From: Schaalia odontolytica
Lineage (GTDB): Bacteria; Actinomycetota; Actinomycetes; Actinomycetales; Actinomycetaceae
Assembly (NCBI RefSeq): GCF_009730335.1
Contig: NZ_CP046315.1
Location: 1,302,001 to 1,366,000, forward strand
DNA: 64,000 nucleotides
Reading direction: 5' to 3'
The position numbers and the translations under genes were made by a program. Positions 53,724 to 63,135 of the stretch are shown here, one piece after another. Positions within the stretch are counted from its first letter, which is position 1. Each line of letters opens with the position of its first letter. The notes below the pieces were generated by a model. The model was not told the origin of the DNA. It did no database searches and saw nothing but the letters and a program-made list of their open reading frames with translations.

Positions 53724-56429
53724 GTGAGTGACACTGTGCTGATTATTGACGGCCATTCGATGGCTTTTCGTGCGTTTTATGCCCTGCCGCCGGATAGCTT
53801 CGTGACGGCTACCGGCCAGCACACGAATGCGGTTTACGGCTTCGTTTCAATGCTGACGAGGCTGTTGGAAACCGAGCAGCCGACACACGTTGCTGTCGCT
53901 TTCGATGTGTCCAGACACTCATTCCGTACCGAGGAGTACCCGGAGTACAAGGGGACGCGCGACGCCACGCCCGAGGAGTTCAAGGGCCAGGTCGAGCTAA
54001 TTCGCGAGGTGCTCGATGCGATGGGCATCGTGTCGCTCTCACGCGAGGGTTTCGAAGCGGACGACATTCTCGCGACGCTCGCGTACCGTGCCGGCAACGA
54101 TGGTGCGACGGTCCTTGTTGTATCCGGTGACCGCGACTCCTTCCAGACGGTGACTGACAACGTCACGGTGCTGTACCCGGGCACGGGTCCCGGCGATCTG
54201 CGCCGCATGACTCCGCAGGCGGTGGAGGAGAAGTACGGCGTGCCACCGCACCGCTATCCCGAGATTGCCGCAATCGTGGGTGAGACCTCGGATAACTTGC
54301 CCGGCGTTCCGGGTGTCGGCCCGAAGACTGCCGCGCAGTGGATTAACAAGTACGACGGCCTGGACAACCTTTTGGCGCGGGCCGACGAGATCGGTGGAAA
54401 GCGCGGAGCGGCCCTGCGTGAACACATGGACGACGTCGTGCGCAACCGCCGCCTCAATCGCTTGCTCACCGACATGGACCTTGAGGTGTCGCCCAGTGAT
54501 CTGGCGCGCCGCCCCACGGATGTCGCCGCCATCGATCGGCTCTTTGATTCTCTCGAATTTGGTCGTCTGCGCCAGAAGGTGCGCGAGGTCGCTGGCATTG
54601 GGATGGGGGAGGGGCACGTCGATGAGGCTCCCGAGGCTGTGACCGAGGTGGAGATCTCGGTGGCCCTCGCGGATGCTTCCTGCGACATTGCCCAGTGGGC
54701 TCGCGCTCACTCGACGCTCGCCGTGCTCGTTGAAGGCGACATGCGGCCGACTCGCGGCGATGTCACCCGCCTTGTCCTAGCCTCTGACAAGGAGGCACTC
54801 GTGATCGACCCCGTCGAACTGAGCCCCAAGCAGGAGGAAGCACTCGGCGAGGTGCTCGCGACGGCCTCGTCCCTCATCGTGCACGACGCGAAGGGTGCGC
54901 GTCATGCTCTCTCCTCGCGCGGCTGGACTCTGGGCGGCGTCGAGTTTGACACGATGCTGGCGGCGTACCTCGCGCATCCCGATCAGCGCTCCCACAAGCT
55001 GGAGGATGTGCTCTCGCGTGTGCTTGGCGTCGTGATCGAGGAAGGGGAGGGTGACTCTGAGGCTCTCTTTGATCTCGGTGACATGGGAGCTGGCCCGAGC
55101 GCCGCCCAGGTGCGCGCCGGGAAGTTGGCCGCCTACCTTCACCCGCTCGCCTCGACTCTGCGCTCGCGCCTGGAGGAAAGCTCCGAGGCCGCGCTGCTCA
55201 CCGACATGGAGATGCCGCTGTCGGTTCTGCTTGGTCAGATGGAAGACATCGGCATCGCCGCGGACACGTCCGTGCTGAACGGTCTATCCGACGAACTCGG
55301 CAAGGCCGTCGACGCCGCGCGCGAGGGCGCGTGGGCTGCCGCCGGCCGTGAGGTCAACCTGTCGAGCCCCAAGCAGCTCCAGGAGCTCCTCTTCGACCAC
55401 TTCGGCCTGCCTAAGACGAAGAAGACGAAGACCGGGTACACGACGAATGCCGATGCCCTGGCGGACCTGCACGCGAAGACCTCCGACGAGGGGGGAGCGG
55501 GGCACGACTTCCTCGGGTTCCTGCTCACCCACCGCGACCGCATCAAGCTCAAGCAGATGGTCGACTCCCTGTCCGCGACCGTCGCCTCCGACGGACGCAT
55601 CCACACGACCTTCTCCCAGGTCGCCGCGGCCACGGGGCGCCTCGCGTCCTCCGATCCGAACCTGCAGAACATTCCCGCGCGCAGCGCCGATGGTATGCGT
55701 ATCCGCGGGGCCTTCGTCGCAGGTGAGGGATTCGAGTCGCTCATGAGCGCCGACTACTCGCAGATCGAGATGCGCCTCATGGCGCACCTGTCGGGGGACG
55801 AGGCACTCATCGAAGCGTTCAACTCCGGCGAGGACCTGCACCGCACGATGGCATCGATGGTGTTCGGAACGCCGGTCGCCGAGGTCAGTGCCGAGGAGCG
55901 CTCGCGCATCAAGGCAACGTCCTACGGCCTCGCGTACGGCCTGTCCTCCTACGGACTCGCCGCCCAGCTCGGCATTCCCGTGCCCGAGGCCGCCGCCCTG
56001 CGCGACCGCTACTTCGAACGCTTCGGGAAGGTGCGCGACTACCTTGAGGGCCTGGTCGCCCAGGCGCGAGCAGACGGGTACACCCAGACGATGTTCGGGC
56101 GCCGCCGCTACCTGCCCGACCTGCGCTCGTCGAACCGTCAGCGGCGTGAGATGGCCGAGCGCGCCGCACTCAACGCGCCCATCCAAGGCAGCGCTGCAGA
56201 CATCGTCAAGATCGCCATGATCAATGTCGTCGACGCCCTGTCCGAGGCCGGCCTGAAGTCGCGCCTCCTCGTGCAGATCCACGACGAATTGCTCGTTGAG
56301 GTCGCGCCGGGCGAGGCGGCCGCCGTCGAAGCGATCGTCCGCGACAGGATGGCGACGCCCGTGGAGCTCTCCGTTCCGCTCGATGTTGCTGTCGGAGTCG
56401 GGCGGTCCTGGCAGCTTGCGGCTCACTGA
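53724..56429 (+). CDS. polA: DNA polymerase I
   Basis: PolA fills gaps in repair and replaces RNA primers. The 901-residue protein has the 5' nuclease domain (TVLIIDGHSMAFRAFYAL, GFEADDILATLA, GDRDSFQ), a degenerate 3'-5' exonuclease region lacking the Asp/Glu motifs (as in Taq-type enzymes), and the polymerase with motif A ADYSQIEMR, motif B RSRIKATSYGLAYGLS and motif C VQIHDELL. The GTG at 53724 gives the family start; TAGGGT ends 7 bases before it, suggesting a leaderless message. An ATG at 53703 is an alternative. Confidence 0.95.
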   Translation: MSDTVLIIDGHSMAFRAFYALPPDSFVTATGQHTNAVYGFVSMLTRLLETEQPTHVAVAFDVSRHSFRTEEYPEYKGTRDATPEEFKGQVELIREVLDAMGIVSLSREGFEADDILATLAYRAGNDGATVLVVSGDRDSFQTVTDNVTVLYPGTGPGDLRRMTPQAVEEKYGVPPHRYPEIAAIVGETSDNLPGVPGVGPKTAAQWINKYDGLDNLLARADEIGGKRGAALREHMDDVVRNRRLNRLLTDMDLEVSPSDLARRPTDVAAIDRLFDSLEFGRLRQKVREVAGIGMGEGHVDEAPEAVTEVEISVALADASCDIAQWARAHSTLAVLVEGDMRPTRGDVTRLVLASDKEALVIDPVELSPKQEEALGEVLATASSLIVHDAKGARHALSSRGWTLGGVEFDTMLAAYLAHPDQRSHKLEDVLSRVLGVVIEEGEGDSEALFDLGDMGAGPSAAQVRAGKLAAYLHPLASTLRSRLEESSEAALLTDMEMPLSVLLGQMEDIGIAADTSVLNGLSDELGKAVDAAREGAWAAAGREVNLSSPKQLQELLFDHFGLPKTKKTKTGYTTNADALADLHAKTSDEGGAGHDFLGFLLTHRDRIKLKQMVDSLSATVASDGRIHTTFSQVAAATGRLASSDPNLQNIPARSADGMRIRGAFVAGEGFESLMSADYSQIEMRLMAHLSGDEALIEAFNSGEDLHRTMASMVFGTPVAEVSAEERSRIKATSYGLAYGLSSYGLAAQLGIPVPEAAALRDRYFERFGKVRDYLEGLVAQARADGYTQTMFGRRRYLPDLRSSNRQRREMAERAALNAPIQGSAADIVKIAMINVVDALSEAGLKSRLLVQIHDELLVEVAPGEAAAVEAIVRDRMATPVELSVPLDVAVGVGRSWQLAAH

Positions 56430-56497
56430 CCGGCGTGGCGACGCGACGCACACCACGGAAAGTGTCGCCATATTCGTCACATTTGCCAGTTAAAGGC

Positions 56498-56506
56498 TGC
56501 TAAACT
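56498..56506 (+). promoter_or_regulatory. Extended -10 promoter of rpsA
   Basis: TGCTAAACT fits the extended -10 form TGnTAnnnT and lies about 95 bases before the rpsA ATG. The -35 region is weak. Confidence 0.55.
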
Positions 56507-56600
56507 AGTTCACGGTGTCTGGGGACAAGTGCATCCGCATTCGTCTCGGGACGCCGGAACTGTCCATCTACTATCCAGTCCGTTTCGGAGAAACTACTAC

Positions 56601-58037
56601 ATGACCACCAACACGCCGCAGGTCGCTATCAACGACATTGGTTCGGAAGCAGACCTGATCGCAGCCATCGACGAGACCATCAAGTACTTCAACGATGGTG
56701 ACATCGTCGAGGGCACTGTCGTCAAGGTCGACCACGACGAGGTCCTCCTTGACATCGGCTACAAGACCGAGGGTGTCATCCTCTCTCGCGAGCTGTCCAT
56801 CAAGCACGACGTCAACCCCGACGACGTTGTCGCCGTGGGCGACCAGATCGAGGCGCTCGTCCTCCAGAAGGAAGACAAGGAAGGTCGCCTCCTCCTGTCG
56901 AAGAAGCGTGCGCAGTACGAGCGCGCGTGGGGCCAGATTGAGAAGGTCAAGGAAGAGGACGGCGTCGTTACCGGTACCGTCATCGAGGTCGTCAAGGGCG
57001 GCCTGATCCTCGACATCGGCCTGCGTGGCTTCCTGCCCGCCTCCCTCGTCGAGATGCGTCGCGTCCGCGACCTTGCCCCCTACATCGGTCGCGAGATCGA
57101 AGCGAAGATCATCGAGCTCGACAAGAACCGCAACAACGTGGTCCTGTCCCGCCGCGCATGGCTCGAGCAGACCCAGTCCGAGGTCCGCACGAACTTCCTG
57201 CACACCCTGCAGAAGGGCCAGGTGCGCTCCGGCGTCGTTTCCTCCATCGTCAACTTCGGCGCATTCGTCGATCTCGGTGGTGTCGACGGCCTGGTTCACG
57301 TCTCCGAGCTGTCCTGGAAGCACATCGACCACCCGTCCGAGGTCGTCGAGGTTGGCCAGGAAGTCACCGTTGAGGTTCTTGACGTCGATATGGATCGCGA
57401 GCGCGTCTCCCTGTCGCTCAAGGCCACCCAGGAAGATCCGTGGCAGGCATTCGCCCGCACCCACGCCATCGGCCAGGTTGTCCCCGGCAAGGTCACTAAG
57501 CTGGTCCCCTTCGGCGCGTTCGTCCGCGTCGAGGACGGCATCGAGGGCCTCGTCCACATCTCCGAGCTGGCTCAGCGTCACGTCGAGCTGCCGGACCAGG
57601 TCGTCAAGGTTGGTGAAGAGGTCTTCGTCAAGGTCATCGACATCGACCTTGAGCGTCGCCGCATCTCCCTGTCCCTCAAGCAGGCCAACGAGGGCGTGGA
57701 TCCGACCTCCGAAGAGTTCGATCCTTCGCTCTACGGCATGGCTGCCGAGTACGACGAGAACGGCAACTACAAGTACCCCGAGGGCTTCGATCCGGAGACC
57801 CAGGAGTGGATGGAAGGCTTCGACGCTCAGCGCGAGGCTTGGGAAGCCCAGTACGCCGAGGCTCAGGCTCGCTGGGAGGCCCACAAGGCTCAGGTCCGCA
57901 AGGCCCTCGAAGAGGACGCCGAAGCGGCTCCCTCCATCGAGGAGCAGGCCTCCTACTCGACCCCGGTCGACAACGAGGGCACCCTTGCTTCCGACGAGGC
58001 CCTTGCTGCCCTGCGTGAGAAGCTGACGAACAACTGA
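56601..58037 (+). CDS. rpsA: 30S ribosomal protein S1
   Basis: S1 binds mRNA at the ribosome. The 478-residue protein has four S1 motifs (near residues 35-105, 120-188, 205-275 and 290-362), typical of actinobacteria, then a charged acidic tail of about 110 residues. GGAG lies 10 bases before the ATG. It follows polA and is closed by a strong terminator. Confidence 0.96.
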   Translation: MTTNTPQVAINDIGSEADLIAAIDETIKYFNDGDIVEGTVVKVDHDEVLLDIGYKTEGVILSRELSIKHDVNPDDVVAVGDQIEALVLQKEDKEGRLLLSKKRAQYERAWGQIEKVKEEDGVVTGTVIEVVKGGLILDIGLRGFLPASLVEMRRVRDLAPYIGREIEAKIIELDKNRNNVVLSRRAWLEQTQSEVRTNFLHTLQKGQVRSGVVSSIVNFGAFVDLGGVDGLVHVSELSWKHIDHPSEVVEVGQEVTVEVLDVDMDRERVSLSLKATQEDPWQAFARTHAIGQVVPGKVTKLVPFGAFVRVEDGIEGLVHISELAQRHVELPDQVVKVGEEVFVKVIDIDLERRRISLSLKQANEGVDPTSEEFDPSLYGMAAEYDENGNYKYPEGFDPETQEWMEGFDAQREAWEAQYAEAQARWEAHKAQVRKALEEDAEAAPSIEEQASYSTPVDNEGTLASDEALAALREKLTNN

Positions 58038-58090
58038 ATCAGTCTTTGTGACTGACCTTCAACTCGTCGGTTCACGCACGTGAACGCATG

Positions 58091-58128
58091 AGTGGTGGTC
58101 CCCAGGTTTCCTGGGGGCCACCACTTTT
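58091..58128 (+). terminator. Intrinsic terminator of rpsA
   Basis: A 16-pair stem (one G-U) with TTT loop (58091-58106 with 58110-58125), followed by TTTGC. Confidence 0.92.
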
Positions 58129-58177
58129 GCTGTTTGCCGCTCCGCCAGATTTCCGGCCGCCGTGCGGGCGTTATGTT

Positions 58178-58311
58178 GGGGCCGGGCTGCTTGGTGTGCC
58201 CGTGGGCGGCGGCCCGCCCGCGAGCCGTCCGCGCCGCGAGCTTTGCTCGGCGCGTCGTCTCGAAGCCCGGCCAGGCCCCGCCACCGCCCACGGGCACCGC
58301 AGCCAGGCCCC
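58178..58311. repeat. 134-base G+C-rich imperfect inverted repeat
   Basis: The ends pair as GGGGCC(G)GGCTGC with GCAGCC(A)GGCCCC (58178-58190 with 58299-58311); inside, GTGCCCGTGGGCGG (58196-58209) pairs with 58284-58297; the tip (58227-58255) forms a CGCGCCG-AGC hairpin with TTT loop. The element lies in a non-coding gap after the rpsA terminator and is much richer in G+C than its right flank. It could be a palindromic chromosomal repeat or a structured RNA. Confidence 0.75.
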
Positions 58312-58508
58312 GCAGGCCTCGCGGCGGCCTCCAATCGGGCGGCCTAGTTGCTCAGCAATGTCGCACGTAATTCCGTTGGATCTGTTTCAAATACTGAAGA
58401 CGTATCGTTGGAGTTGTAACGTTTTGATAGGGTCTCAAAAACTGACCTCTGGAAACTATGTGCGACTTTTGTTCTGGCTGACGTCGTGGCCTCGTCGCAT
58501 TGACAACG
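58312..58508. other. AT-richer non-coding stretch
   Basis: Part of the 518-base gap between rpsA and brnQ. No ORF with a credible start or family is seen. It holds two short inverted repeats (GTCGCAC at 58360-58366 with GTGCGAC at 58460-58466; TTTTGA at 58422-58427 with TCAAAA at 58435-58440) and is visibly less G+C-rich than the genes around it. Confidence 0.6.
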
Positions 58509-58541
58509 AGACCCCGCTCAACAATATGCCGTGCGGGGTCT
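58509..58541 (-). terminator. Probable terminator of brnQ
   Basis: A 9-pair stem (AGACCCCGC with GCGGGGTCT) and 15-base loop, 15 bases beyond the brnQ stop on the minus strand; the following T content is low. Confidence 0.6.
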
Positions 58542-58555
58542 GGTGCTGACGGTGA

Positions 58556-59908
58556 TTAGGTGGCCGAACGCTTCATCACTGCCACGTCGATGCTCGCGCC
58601 GATCACCGCTGCGATGACCGTGGGGAGAATCCAGCCAAGCTGGTTCGCCTGGAGCGGGCTCCACATGAGGAACGAGTTAATCATGTCAGGCTTGACCCCC
58701 ACATGAGCCAGCGTCGTCGCTGCCGACCACGCCGCCGCCATCCAGGTGCCCAGGCGGAACGCCCACAGCGCCGGGGTGGCCAGGCGCAGCGGGTGGGTCG
58801 CGATCGTCAGGAACACGATGGTGATCGCGATGGGGTAGAGGAACGTGATGATCGGTACCGCGATGGCAAGCACCGAGCTCAGTCCTGCCGAAGCCAGCAC
58901 GAAGGAGATGATTGTGAAGACGATCATCCAGGCGCGGTACGAAATGGCCGGGACAAGGCGGTGGAAAAACTCAGAGGTTGCTGCGATCAGGCCGACCGCC
59001 GTTGTCATGCAGGCCGTCAGCACGATGAGGCCGAAAACGATTTGTCCGGGCCAACCCATCGTCATCTGGGCGGCGTCCGCGAGCAGCGACGCGCCGTCAC
59101 TGTAGCTCTGAGCATTCGGGATCACGTGACCGATGAGTCCCAGGCCCACGTAGACGACGGCAAGCAGCGAACCCGCGATAATGGCCGCCGTCGACGTACG
59201 GCGCACGACCTTCGCCCCGATGCCACCGCCGGTGTGTCCAAGCGACGTGACAACGATGATGCCGAAAGACAGAGCGGCGATAGAGTCCATCGTCATGTAA
59301 CCCTCGAGTAGGCCCGCCGCCAGGGGAGTGGCAGCGTACTCGCCGGTTGGAGCATCATGCGAAGCCGGCAGCGACGCCAGGCACAGGAAAACTAGGAGGA
59401 CGAGAAGCCCGAGCAGGATTGGGGTGAGGATCTTGCCGAGGTTGTCGATGATTGTGCCGGGATTCCAGCACAGATAGAACGCGATGCCGAAGAAAACGAA
59501 GCTGAAGATGATCGACGCGGTCAAGGACTTCGTGCCGATGAGAGGTGCGACGGCCGTCGAGAAAGACACTGCGCCTGTACGTGGGAGCGCGTAGAAGGCA
59601 CCGATCGACAGGTACACCATGATCGAAAAGACGATCCCGAAAGACTTGCCGGCGCGGCTCACGAGGTCGCGCATGTCTGTGCCCGACAGCGCGATCGTGA
59701 TGATGGAGATGACGGGCAGCGCCACGCCGCCGATCAGGAAGCCGATCATCGCAGGCGCGAAATTGCTGCCCGCCGATGCACCCATGATCGGCGGAAAAAT
59801 CAGGTTACCTGCGCCGAAAAACATAGAGAAAAGCGTCAGAGAGGTCGCGATGAGGACGGCGGTGCTGCTTGAGCGTCCAGCGGAATCGTCATTGACTGTC
59901 TGCGTCAC
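58556..59908 (-). CDS. brnQ: Branched-chain amino acid transport system II carrier protein
   Basis: BrnQ imports leucine, isoleucine and valine with a cation. The 450-residue protein has 12 hydrophobic helices and the family start LFSMFFGAGNLIFPPIMG, then GHTGGGIGAKVVRR in the middle. GTG start. It is divergent from coaE; the 91-base spacer holds the promoters of both. TATAGA on the minus strand (59938-59933) is a possible -10. Confidence 0.93.
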   Translation of the reverse strand: MTQTVNDDSAGRSSSTAVLIATSLTLFSMFFGAGNLIFPPIMGASAGSNFAPAMIGFLIGGVALPVISIITIALSGTDMRDLVSRAGKSFGIVFSIMVYLSIGAFYALPRTGAVSFSTAVAPLIGTKSLTASIIFSFVFFGIAFYLCWNPGTIIDNLGKILTPILLGLLVLLVFLCLASLPASHDAPTGEYAATPLAAGLLEGYMTMDSIAALSFGIIVVTSLGHTGGGIGAKVVRRTSTAAIIAGSLLAVVYVGLGLIGHVIPNAQSYSDGASLLADAAQMTMGWPGQIVFGLIVLTACMTTAVGLIAATSEFFHRLVPAISYRAWMIVFTIISFVLASAGLSSVLAIAVPIITFLYPIAITIVFLTIATHPLRLATPALWAFRLGTWMAAAWSAATTLAHVGVKPDMINSFLMWSPLQANQLGWILPTVIAAVIGASIDVAVMKRSAT

Positions 59909-59999
59909 TGCTACTCACTTGATGGTGTGGGTTCTATAACAGCCCCAATTCTTGCATGACGACCACATAAAGCAACAACTGGCGGGCTACCCTGTGGGT

Positions 60000-60692
60000 G
60001 TGAACACGACTCTGAGTTGCGGGGCTTGCACGGCGACCCTCATTCGGCCGATGGGTGCGCCTCACCCGCAGGGACCGCGCCGCATTGTTGCGGTCAGCGG
60101 AGGCATCGGTTCAGGGAAGTCTTCGGTGACGCGCGTCTTCGCGTCTCTGGGCGCGGTGACGGCGGACGCTGACACGATTGCGCGGGAGATCCTCGAACCG
60201 GGCGAGCCGGCGCTGAGCGAGGTCGCACGTGCTTTTGGAGGCGACCTGCTGAGGCAGGATGGGAGCTTGGACCGCGCGCTCTTGGCCTCCCGGGTCTTCG
60301 GGGGTGAAGGAGCTGACGAACGCGTCGCTCGGCTCAATGCCATCACCCACCCCCTCATTGAGGCGCGCGCGTGGTCGATCCTGCGTGGAGCCCCGGAGGG
60401 GAGCCTCGCGGTCTACGATATTCCGCTTCTCATCGAAGGGGACCATGTGGATCGCTTCGATGCGGTCGTCATCGTGGACGCACCCATCGAGGAACGCGTT
60501 AAGCGCCTGGAGGGCAGGGGATTTGCGCCCGAGGACGCGCGTGCACGTATCCGCGCCCAGGCCTCGTCGCAGGAGCGCCGCGCGATCGCAACGATCTGGA
60601 TTGACAACGAGGGCAGCTCCGACGACCTCGAGGAAGTCGCGCGCCTCGTCTATGAGCGTTGGCTGACCCCGGACGCTCCCCTCACCGTGTGA
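60000..60692 (+). CDS. coaE: Dephospho-CoA kinase
   Basis: CoaE performs the last step of coenzyme A synthesis. The 230-residue protein has the P-loop GGIGSGKSS, the DADTIARE segment and VYDIPLLIEG, and a lid region REERVKRLEGRG-like (EERVKRLEGRG). The GTG at 60000 is favoured because TACCCT ends 6 bases before it (leaderless) and no ribosome site supports the ATG at 59952; the ATG at 60051 is also possible, so the start is uncertain. Position after rpsA is conserved in actinobacteria; here brnQ is inserted between them. Confidence 0.9.
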   Translation: MNTTLSCGACTATLIRPMGAPHPQGPRRIVAVSGGIGSGKSSVTRVFASLGAVTADADTIAREILEPGEPALSEVARAFGGDLLRQDGSLDRALLASRVFGGEGADERVARLNAITHPLIEARAWSILRGAPEGSLAVYDIPLLIEGDHVDRFDAVVIVDAPIEERVKRLEGRGFAPEDARARIRAQASSQERRAIATIWIDNEGSSDDLEEVARLVYERWLTPDAPLTV

Positions 60693-60773
60693 CGAGGCTG
60701 GGGCGACCACGCTCGTCGCGAACCCGTGCGCTTTGTGCGCGCAGGAGACTTGCCTGGGCGGTAGCGTAGGAGC

Positions 60774-62858
60774 GTGAACAATAACGTCGTGACCCGCCAG
60801 AACAAGCCTTTCGAGGTCATCTCTCCCTATACGCCGTCGGGCGACCAGCCCAAGGCGATCCGGGAGCTGGCTGCGCGCATTCGAGACGGCGAACAGGACG
60901 CCGTTCTCATGGGCGCGACGGGTACGGGTAAGAGCGCGACCACGGCCTGGCTGATTGAGGAGCTGCAGCGTCCCGCTCTGGTACTTGAGCCGAACAAGAC
61001 GCTTGCAGCCCAGCTCGCGGCCGAGTTCCGCGAGCTGCTTCCGAACAACGCCGTCGAGTACTTTGTCTCCTACTACGATTACTACCAACCCGAGGCCTAC
61101 GTTCCCCAGACGGATACCTTCATCGAGAAGGACTCCTCGATCAACGACGAGGTCGAGCGGCTGCGCCACAGCGCTACGAACTCGCTGCTCACGAGGCGCG
61201 ACACGGTCGTCGTCTCCTCGGTGTCTTGCATCTACGGCCTCGGTACTCCCGAGGAATACGTAGCCCGCATGATTGAGCTCGAGCGGGGTATGATCATCGA
61301 CCGCGACGCTCTCCTGCGGCGCTTCGTCGCCATGCAGTACGTGCGCAACGACTTGGCTTTTACGCGCGGCACGTTCCGCGTGCGCGGCGATACGATCGAG
61401 ATCATCCCCGTGTATGAGGAGCTCGCGATCCGCATCGAGATGTTCGGCGACGAGATCGAGTCTCTTGCCGTTCTCCATCCGCTCACCGGCGACGTCATCG
61501 ATCACGTCGACCACACGTACCTTTTCCCGGCCTCGCACTACGTGGCCGGCGAGGAACGTATGAAGAAGGCGATCGCCTCCATCGAGGATGAGCTCGATGA
61601 TCGCCTCGCGTGGTTCCGCGGCCAGAACAAGCTGCTCGAGGAGCAGCGCCTGCGCATGCGCACCACCTTCGACCTGGAGATGCTCAAAGAAATCGGCTCG
61701 TGCTCGGGTGTCGAGAACTATTCGCGCCACATCGACGGGCGCGGACCCGGCACGCCTCCGCACACGCTGCTGGACTACTTCCCCGATGACTTCCTGCTCA
61801 TCATCGACGAGTCGCACGTGACCGTTCCACAGATCGGCGCGATGTTTGAGGGAGACATGTCGCGTAAGCGCACCCTCGTCGACTACGGGTTCCGCCTGCC
61901 CTCCGCGATGGACAACCGCCCTCTGAAGTGGGATGAGTTTACCGAGCGCATTGGGCAGACCGTCTACCTGTCGGCGACCCCCGGCCCCTACGAGCTTGAA
62001 CGCTCCGACGGCGTCGTTGAGCAGATCATTCGCCCGACGGGCCTCGTTGACCCGCTCGTCGTCGTCAAGCCCACCGAGGGCCAGATCGACGACCTCCTGG
62101 AGCAGGTGCGTGTGCGCGTCGAACGCGACGAACGAGTCCTCGTCACCACCCTGACGAAGAAGATGGCCGAGGAACTCACGACCTACCTCGCCGAGCGGGG
62201 CGTCAAGGTCGAGTATCTGCACTCCGACGTCGACACTCTGCGCCGCGTCGAGCTACTCCGCGAGCTGCGCCTGGGCACGTTCGACGTGCTCGTCGGCATC
62301 AACCTGCTGCGTGAGGGCCTCGACCTGCCCGAGGTCTCCCTCGTGTCGATCCTCGATGCGGACAAGGAAGGCTTCCTGCGCTCGACTCGCTCGCTCATCC
62401 AGACGATCGGCCGCGCCGCCCGAAACGTGTCCGGCGAGGTCCACATGTACGCGGACAACATGACGGATTCGATGAACGAGGCCATCTCGGAGACGATGCG
62501 TCGTCGCGAGATCCAGATCGCCTACAACAAGGAACACGGCATCGACCCGCAGCCGCTGCGTAAGAAGATCTCCGACGTGACCGACATGCTTGCCCGCGAG
62601 CAGGTTGATACGCAGACCCTCCTCGAGGGCGGGTACCGCAAGGAAAAGAGCAAGAGGGAGCGTAGCGACGCGACCGGTGGCGGCCGCGCCGTGATATCGG
62701 GTCAGCGGGCTGAGGCTGAGCTTGCCGAACTCATCGAGGAGCTGTCCGCCCAGATGATGATAGCCGCCCAGCACCTCCAATTCGAGGTCGCGGCTCGCCT
62801 GCGTGACGAGATCGAAGACCTGAAGAAGGAACTGCGCGCCATGAAGCGCGCCCACTGA
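60774..62858 (+). CDS. uvrB: Excinuclease ABC subunit B
   Basis: UvrB verifies damage and loads UvrC in nucleotide excision repair. The 694-residue protein has Walker [11 protein letters not shown], the beta-hairpin region [12 protein letters not shown], helicase motifs through [15 protein letters not shown], and a C-terminal UVR domain. GTG start; AGGAG is only one base away so it is not a normal ribosome site, and TAGCGT (60762-60767) 6 bases before the GTG suggests a leaderless message. No LexA box was seen. Confidence 0.96.
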   Translation: MNNNVVTRQNKPFEVISPYTPSGDQPKAIRELAARIRDGEQDAVLMGATGTGKSATTAWLIEELQRPALVLEPNKTLAAQLAAEFRELLPNNAVEYFVSYYDYYQPEAYVPQTDTFIEKDSSINDEVERLRHSATNSLLTRRDTVVVSSVSCIYGLGTPEEYVARMIELERGMIIDRDALLRRFVAMQYVRNDLAFTRGTFRVRGDTIEIIPVYEELAIRIEMFGDEIESLAVLHPLTGDVIDHVDHTYLFPASHYVAGEERMKKAIASIEDELDDRLAWFRGQNKLLEEQRLRMRTTFDLEMLKEIGSCSGVENYSRHIDGRGPGTPPHTLLDYFPDDFLLIIDESHVTVPQIGAMFEGDMSRKRTLVDYGFRLPSAMDNRPLKWDEFTERIGQTVYLSATPGPYELERSDGVVEQIIRPTGLVDPLVVVKPTEGQIDDLLEQVRVRVERDERVLVTTLTKKMAEELTTYLAERGVKVEYLHSDVDTLRRVELLRELRLGTFDVLVGINLLREGLDLPEVSLVSILDADKEGFLRSTRSLIQTIGRAARNVSGEVHMYADNMTDSMNEAISETMRRREIQIAYNKEHGIDPQPLRKKISDVTDMLAREQVDTQTLLEGGYRKEKSKRERSDATGGGRAVISGQRAEAELAELIEELSAQMMIAAQHLQFEVAARLRDEIEDLKKELRAMKRAH

Positions 62859-62942
62859 CGTCGGCCCCGCCCCGGTTGCCTGTCGGCGTCGGGCGGCCCC
62901 GGCCTCGTCGATAGGCACTCCGGTGAGAATCGCGACCGACGC

Positions 62943-62968
62943 CACGTCGCACGCGGGGACGCGACGTG
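62943..62968. promoter_or_regulatory. Inverted repeat over the terC promoter -35 region
   Basis: CACGTCGC, 10 bases, GCGACGTG. It covers the position where a -35 would lie for the -10 at 62981. It could be an operator or the terminator hairpin of uvrB. Confidence 0.5.
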
Positions 62969-62980
62969 AGGTGCACCGAC

Positions 62981-62986
62981 TAGGAT
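62981..62986 (+). promoter_or_regulatory. -10 element of the riboswitch-terC transcript
   Basis: TAGGAT predicts transcription start near 62992-62994, just before the P1 strand of the riboswitch. Confidence 0.6.
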
Positions 62987-62997
62987 GGAAGCGTTAG

Positions 62998-63106
62998 CGG
63001 AGGGGAGTACTCCCACCAACAGTGGCGTCGTCATCACGACGGCCCGCCCATGCGGCGTGGCCTCCGGCGTCACCGGCCAGGATTTCCTGGCGGGAGGAGA
63101 CCTCCG
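62998..63106 (+). ncRNA. yybP-ykoY (manganese-sensing) riboswitch
   Basis: P1 is CGGAGG (62998-63003) with CCTCCG (63101-63106). Conserved elements in order: GGGGAGTA (63002-63009), GTCGTCATCAC (63027-63037), and GACCTCC (63099-63105). This matches the Bacillus yybP layout in which GGGGAGUAG, GUCGUCAA and GACCUUU occupy the same places. It lies immediately before a TerC gene, a usual target of the class. Confidence 0.87.
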
Positions 63107-63127
63107 GTACCCGACTCGTACCGGAGG
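63101..63127 (+). promoter_or_regulatory. Expression platform: hairpin burying the terC ribosome site
   Basis: CCTCCGGTAC (63101-63110), 7 bases, GTACCGGAGG (63118-63127). The 5' arm contains the P1 3' strand and the 3' arm contains the GGAGG ribosome site, 8 bases before the terC ATG. P1 formation and this hairpin are mutually exclusive. Confidence 0.85.
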
Positions 63128-63135
63128 CCCCACGT

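Noticed and set aside
58088-58549. A 153-codon open frame in the rpsA-brnQ gap
   Set aside because: It runs through the rpsA terminator and the G+C-rich hairpin, has no ribosome site and no recognisable protein pattern.
60693-60773. LexA box before uvrB
   Set aside because: No sequence close to TCGAAC-N4-GTTCGA is present in the gap.
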